Shown here in pieces: positions 5,693 through 6,697 of a stretch of 6,697 nucleotides of DNA. The notes under the pieces are model-generated. The model made no database searches and had not been told where the DNA came from. It saw nothing but the letters and a program-made list of their open reading frames with translations. The stretch lies in assembly GCF_004138495.1 (NCBI RefSeq), contig NZ_ML142862.1:4806-11502 (forward strand), written 5' to 3'. The translations under genes were made by a program, and so were the position numbers. Origin of the DNA: Phytoactinopolyspora endophytica. Its GTDB lineage: Bacteria; Actinomycetota; Actinomycetes; Jiangellales; Jiangellaceae. Every line of letters starts with the position of its first letter. Positions within the stretch are counted from its first letter, which is position 1.

Positions 5693-6697
5693 TCAGGAGG
5701 CCAGCGTCGCGAGCCCGAGTTCGGCACCGCCGGCGAGCAGGTCGTGCCGGGGAACGATCCGCACCGTGTAGCCGAACGCGCCAGTGTGGTCGAGGAGCAC
5801 TACGCCCTCGAATCGGTGCCGCCCCGGCTCGTAGCTCTCGGCGACCGCCAGCGACGTCACCGCCGGTTCCCGCAGCTCGTCGGACTCGCCCACCCGGCCG
5901 TGCACCACCTGGACGTCGACGTCGTCCGGCGTCAGCTCCCCGAGGGACACGAAGGCGCGCAGCCGTAGCCGCTCACCCATCTCGAACACGTCGGCCGTCG
6001 CGCTCTCCACATGTTCGATCACGACATCGTCCCATGCGCCGCGCACCCGGCGCTTCCACTGCGCCAGCGCAACCGCGCCGTCGTAGTCGGAGTTCAGCGC
6101 GCGTCCGGACAGGGCTGCCGGCCGGTAAAGATCCTCCACATAGTTCCGTACCATCCGCGTGGCCTGAACCTTCGGCCCGAGCGAGGTCAACGTGTGTCGC
6201 ATCAGCTCGACCCACCGAGTCGGAACGCCGTTCCCGCTCAGATCGTAGAAGCGTGGCGTCACCTCCTCCTCGATCAGGTCATAGAGGGCGGCCGCCTCGA
6301 GGTCGTCGCGGTGGTCGGTGTCCTCGACGCCCTGGGCCGACGGAATGTCCCAGCCGTTCTCGCCGTCAGACCACTCATCCCACCAGCCGTCCCGGATCGA
6401 CAGGTTGAGCCCGCCGTTCAGGGCGGCCTTCATTCCCGACGTCCCGCACGCCTCATACGGGCGCAGCGGATTGTTCAGCCACACGTCGCAGCCGGGATAC
6501 AGCGGAAACGCCATTCCCATGTCGTAGTTCGGGAGGAACACGATGCGGTGCCGGACCTCCGGGTCATCGGCGAAGCGCACCATCTCCTGGATCAGCCGTT
6601 TGCCGCCGTCGTCGGCCGGGTGCGATTTCCCGGCGATGACGATCTGGATCGGTCGCTCGGGATGCAGGAGCAACGACTTCAGCCGCTCGGGGTCGCG
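5693..6697 (-). CDS. glgP: Alpha-glucan (glycogen) phosphorylase, C-terminal part
   Basis: GlgP is a cytoplasmic PLP enzyme that cleaves alpha-1,4 ends of glycogen with phosphate to release glucose-1-phosphate. The frame is open to the right edge, so only the last 334 residues are present, of a family usually about 850 long in actinobacteria. Visible hallmarks, numbered from the edge, are PERPIQIVIAGKSHPADDGG (13-32), FLPNYDMGMAFPLYPGCDVW (54-73), NNPLRPYEACGTSGMKAALN (75-94) and GWWDEWSDGENGW (104-116). Lys90 in the GTSGMK motif is the expected PLP-binding lysine. The layout matches the Thermotoga/Mycobacterium-type alpha-glucan phosphorylases rather than E. coli MalP. A C-terminal beta-rich extension (about 240-334) is usual for this subgroup. 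The start codon and N-terminal domain lie outside the window. In many actinomycetes this gene neighbours the glgE/treS/glgB maltosyltransferase genes, which could lie beyond the edge. Confidence 0.93.
   Translation of the reverse strand, partial: RDPERLKSLLLHPERPIQIVIAGKSHPADDGGKRLIQEMVRFADDPEVRHRIVFLPNYDMGMAFPLYPGCDVWLNNPLRPYEACGTSGMKAALNGGLNLSIRDGWWDEWSDGENGWDIPSAQGVEDTDHRDDLEAAALYDLIEEEVTPRFYDLSGNGVPTRWVELMRHTLTSLGPKVQATRMVRNYVEDLYRPAALSGRALNSDYDGAVALAQWKRRVRGAWDDVVIEHVESATADVFEMGERLRLRAFVSLGELTPDDVDVQVVHGRVGESDELREPAVTSLAVAESYEPGRHRFEGVVLLDHTGAFGYTVRIVPRHDLLAGGAELGLATLAS

Noticed and set aside
5588..6408. + strand open frames opposite the glgP end
   Set aside because: Their Arg/Pro/Ser-rich products are shadows of the well-conserved GlgP coding strand.

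Overview
The window comes from a high-GC Gram-positive bacterium, most likely an actinomycete. The reasons are strongly G/C-biased third codon positions, a lipoprotein with a Ser/Thr-rich linker, a DtxR/IdeR-type iron box, and the large actinobacterial forms of GlgX and GlgP. I cannot name the genus from sequence alone. The visible proteins are recognisable families, and I see no CRISPR array, tRNA, rRNA, insertion sequence or phage gene.

Left part (1-2289, + strand): an iron-uptake pair. A putative iron box (176-194) and a candidate promoter (192-221) precede a siderophore-binding lipoprotein (278-1240). The next gene, a FecCD-type permease (1237-2289), overlaps it by ATGA. No second permease and no ATPase follow, so the importer is incomplete within the window. 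Bases 1-175 hold no gene I can support.

Middle (2360-3313, - strand): a class I SAM-dependent methyltransferase. It converges on the permease gene and diverges from glgX. The two start codons of the divergent pair are separated by only 48 bases, with a -10-like hexamer six bases before each. This suggests compact, possibly leaderless, back-to-back promoters.

Right part (3362-6697): storage-polysaccharide breakdown. glgX (+, glycogen debranching enzyme, complete) and glgP (-, alpha-glucan phosphorylase, C-terminal 334 residues, running off the right edge) converge. GlgP removes glucose-1-phosphate from outer chains and stops near branch points. GlgX hydrolyses the trimmed branches, so the two act in sequence. 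The 165-base gap between their stop codons contains an elaborate set of nested palindromes (about 5568-5668). It can fold into a long hairpin in either transcript and is the most unusual non-coding structure here. It could be a bidirectional terminator or a copy of an intergenic palindromic repeat.

I did not find convincing evidence of an entirely new biological system. The observations most worth following up are the palindrome cluster, the iron box with its half-complete importer, and the back-to-back promoters.
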